Shown here: positions 62,798 through 64,000 of the stretch, piece by piece
Numbering within the stretch: position 1 is the stretch's first letter
How the letters are laid out: each line of letters begins with the position of its first letter
Assembly: GCF_001905145.1 (NCBI RefSeq)
Contig: NZ_LWLB01000001.1
Location: 496,001-560,000, forward strand
Source of the DNA: Nocardiopsis sp. TSRI0078
Lineage (GTDB): Bacteria; Actinomycetota; Actinomycetes; Streptosporangiales; Streptosporangiaceae
DNA length: 64,000 nucleotides
Direction: 5' to 3'
The notes under the pieces: model-generated
Seen by the model: only the letters and a program-made list of their open reading frames with translations
Told to the model about the DNA's origin: nothing
Databases searched by the model: none
Program-made: the position numbers and the translations under genes

Positions 62798-63451
62798 CTA
62801 GGAGTGTTCGGGGACCCCTTCGGTCCAGTGGGCGTCGATCTCGGTGATCGCGCCCTCGGCGTCGGTGGACCACTCCACCGACAGCGCCGCGACCGGGCGC
62901 TCCTCCTCGTCATCGGCGTCATAGATCTCGACGAAGGCGAAGTAGGCGTAGTCCACGCCTTCGATGCCGGTCAGCACCGGCTCGAACGGCCCCAGACGCG
63001 CCCGCGAGGCGGCTTCCAGACCGGGGACACCGTCGCGGCCCAGCTCCTCGAACAGGGCCGGGGGTTCCTCGTCACCGGTCCCGACCAGTTCCGCCGACAC
63101 GTCCTCTCCCTCCTCCACCGCCTCGCTCAGTAGGATGCGCATCGCCTCGCCATCGTTCTCCAGACGTTCGACACGGACCGCCGACGAGCGCGCCAGTGCG
63201 TCGGACCAGGCGGCGTGCAACTCGTCCTCGGCTTCCCGGGCCTCGGTCTGGCGTTCTTCCACCAGGGCCGCGACCTCGGCGCGGTCGGCGTCGTGGCCGG
63301 AGGAGGCCGACCACACGGACAGCCCGCCCACGGCCAGCATCAGGGCGGCCACCCCCAGCGGGGTCCAGAACAGGACGCGCCGGATCATCTGGCGGCGGCG
63401 CTCGCGCTCGCGCTCGTAGGCTTCGATCTCGGCCAGGCTCACGTCACTCAC
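62798..63451 (-). CDS. Single-pass membrane protein of the transfer locus (VirB8/TraH-like layout)
   Basis: 217 aa from GTG 63451, overlapping the upstream gene; GTG 63442 is the alternative. A short charged cytoplasmic segment (EIEAYERERERRRQMIRR) precedes one membrane helix (FWTPLGVAALMLAVGGLSVW) and an extracytoplasmic domain of about 170 residues. This topology and size resemble VirB8-type or actinobacterial conjugation accessory proteins, but the sequence similarity is not recognisable by eye. Confidence 0.65.
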   Translation of the reverse strand: MSDVSLAEIEAYERERERRRQMIRRVLFWTPLGVAALMLAVGGLSVWSASSGHDADRAEVAALVEERQTEAREAEDELHAAWSDALARSSAVRVERLENDGEAMRILLSEAVEEGEDVSAELVGTGDEEPPALFEELGRDGVPGLEAASRARLGPFEPVLTGIEGVDYAYFAFVEIYDADDEEERPVAALSVEWSTDAEGAITEIDAHWTEGVPEHS

Positions 63452-64000
63452 CGTCCTCGGGCTCGTCGCCCTGCTCGTCCGCGCCATCGCCCGCAGCGGT
63501 GTCACCGTCGTTGGCGGAGTCCTCGTCGGCGCCGTCCTCGGCGGCCTCCCCGCCCTCGGCGGCCTCCTCACCCTCGTCGGCGACGGTACCGAGCACCATG
63601 TCGTCGAACTTGCTGACCAACGGGTCGAACCGACCGCTGAGCCAGGCGACGGTCCGCCCCGTCTCGTCCTCGGTCAGGATCCAGACCATGCGGATCGCCA
63701 GGTCCTGCTCGAAGGCCTGCGCCTCATGGGCGGTCCAGGTGTAACCGGACAGCGGGGCGTCGTCGTCGAGGGTGGGTATCGCCGAGTGCCACTGGCTCAC
63801 GGCGTTGAAGCCGTCGGAGTCACGGGCGCTCGCGGTGAAGTGCGGCGTCAGCGCCCGCTCCAGACCGCCGATGGCGCTCTGGCGCAGCCCTTCGGCGCAG
63901 GCGGTGAGCTCCTCCTCGGTGTAGTCGCGCGTGGTGGTCGGCGGGTCGTCGAGGTAGGGATGGCACTCGTCGCGCCCGCCCGGTCCCGGTGTCTGCTCGG
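63444..64000 (-). CDS. Unknown protein of the transfer locus (5' end outside window)
   Basis: The last 185 codons are in the window; the frame is open to base 64,000. It reads TRDYTEEELTACAEGLRQSA, then a globular part with FTASARDSDGFNAVSQWHSA and RMVWILTEDETGRTVAWLSG, and ends in an extremely acidic, Ala/Gly/Asp/Glu-rich tail. Its stop overlaps the next gene's GTG, giving coupled translation. No family recognised. Confidence 0.65.
   Translation of the reverse strand, partial: EQTPGPGGRDECHPYLDDPPTTTRDYTEEELTACAEGLRQSAIGGLERALTPHFTASARDSDGFNAVSQWHSAIPTLDDDAPLSGYTWTAHEAQAFEQDLAIRMVWILTEDETGRTVAWLSGRFDPLVSKFDDMVLGTVADEGEEAAEGGEAAEDGADEDSANDGDTAAGDGADEQGDEPEDGE

Noticed and set aside
1-64000. 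CRISPR arrays and rRNA genes
   Set aside because: No regularly spaced short repeats and no rRNA-like sequence seen; the only regular repeat is the 48-bp coding repeat at 35425-35568.

Overview
The window is high-GC actinomycete DNA: GTG/TTG starts are common, genes are tightly overlapped by ATGA, and there are TetR-type regulators, Tat/lipoprotein signals, an actinobacterial L,D-transpeptidase and a tRNA-Gly next to dcd. The style fits a Nocardiopsis-like genus, but that assignment is only an impression; nothing here fixes the genus.

Layout. 1-27.5 kb looks like ordinary chromosome. It holds a beta-glucoside uptake and hydrolysis operon (binding protein, two permeases, GH3 glucosidase) with a divergent TetR gene and a clear shared operator/promoter; an L,D-transpeptidase; an SMR exporter with TetR; an AraC regulator; a UbiB-like kinase; a PBP4-type carboxypeptidase; an oligopeptide ABC transporter with its two ATPases fused; a rhomboid protease; a glycine-betaine ABC transporter; and dcd. 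A tRNA-Gly(CCC) follows at 27,583.

27.6-44.56 kb is a genomic island. The last 21 nt of the tRNA plus its terminator and downstream sequence (146 bp, 4 mismatches) recur as a direct repeat 16.78 kb away, at 44,417. Just inside both ends are broken IS3-family pieces; no integrase is visible. The island carries an unusual RiPP gene cluster (29.5-43.8 kb). A short precursor has three 16-residue repeats. A YcaO/TfuA pair is the usual machinery for backbone thioamidation. A PGM1-type (pheganomycin) ATP-grasp peptide ligase is present, with an MFS exporter and two SAM methyltransferases. A full 3,5-dihydroxyphenylglycine pathway (DpgA, B, C, a DpgD-like hydratase and an aminotransferase) lies beside an Arg:X amidinotransferase. 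Read together, the genes predict a guanidino-dihydroxyphenylacetate starter built by enzymes, ligated to the N terminus of a ribosomally made peptide that is also thioamidated: a pheganomycin/thioamide hybrid. This is the best candidate for an undescribed system here.

44.6-64 kb is a second accessory region. Two almost identical 191-residue genes of unknown function flank an 818-residue protein with an ADP-ribosyltransferase-like R-S-E pattern and a nucleotidyltransferase-like domain, suggestive of a toxin with duplicated partner (immunity?) genes. Further right, on the minus strand, is a run of secretion/conjugation-like genes: a VirD4/TraG-type coupling ATPase, a two-AAA Clp-like ATPase, a large coiled-coil membrane protein and several small membrane proteins, with an HU-like protein at its end. 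The run leaves the window at 64,000. If a third copy of the tRNA-derived repeat lies beyond it, the RiPP island would be a passenger accreted beside an integrative conjugative element.
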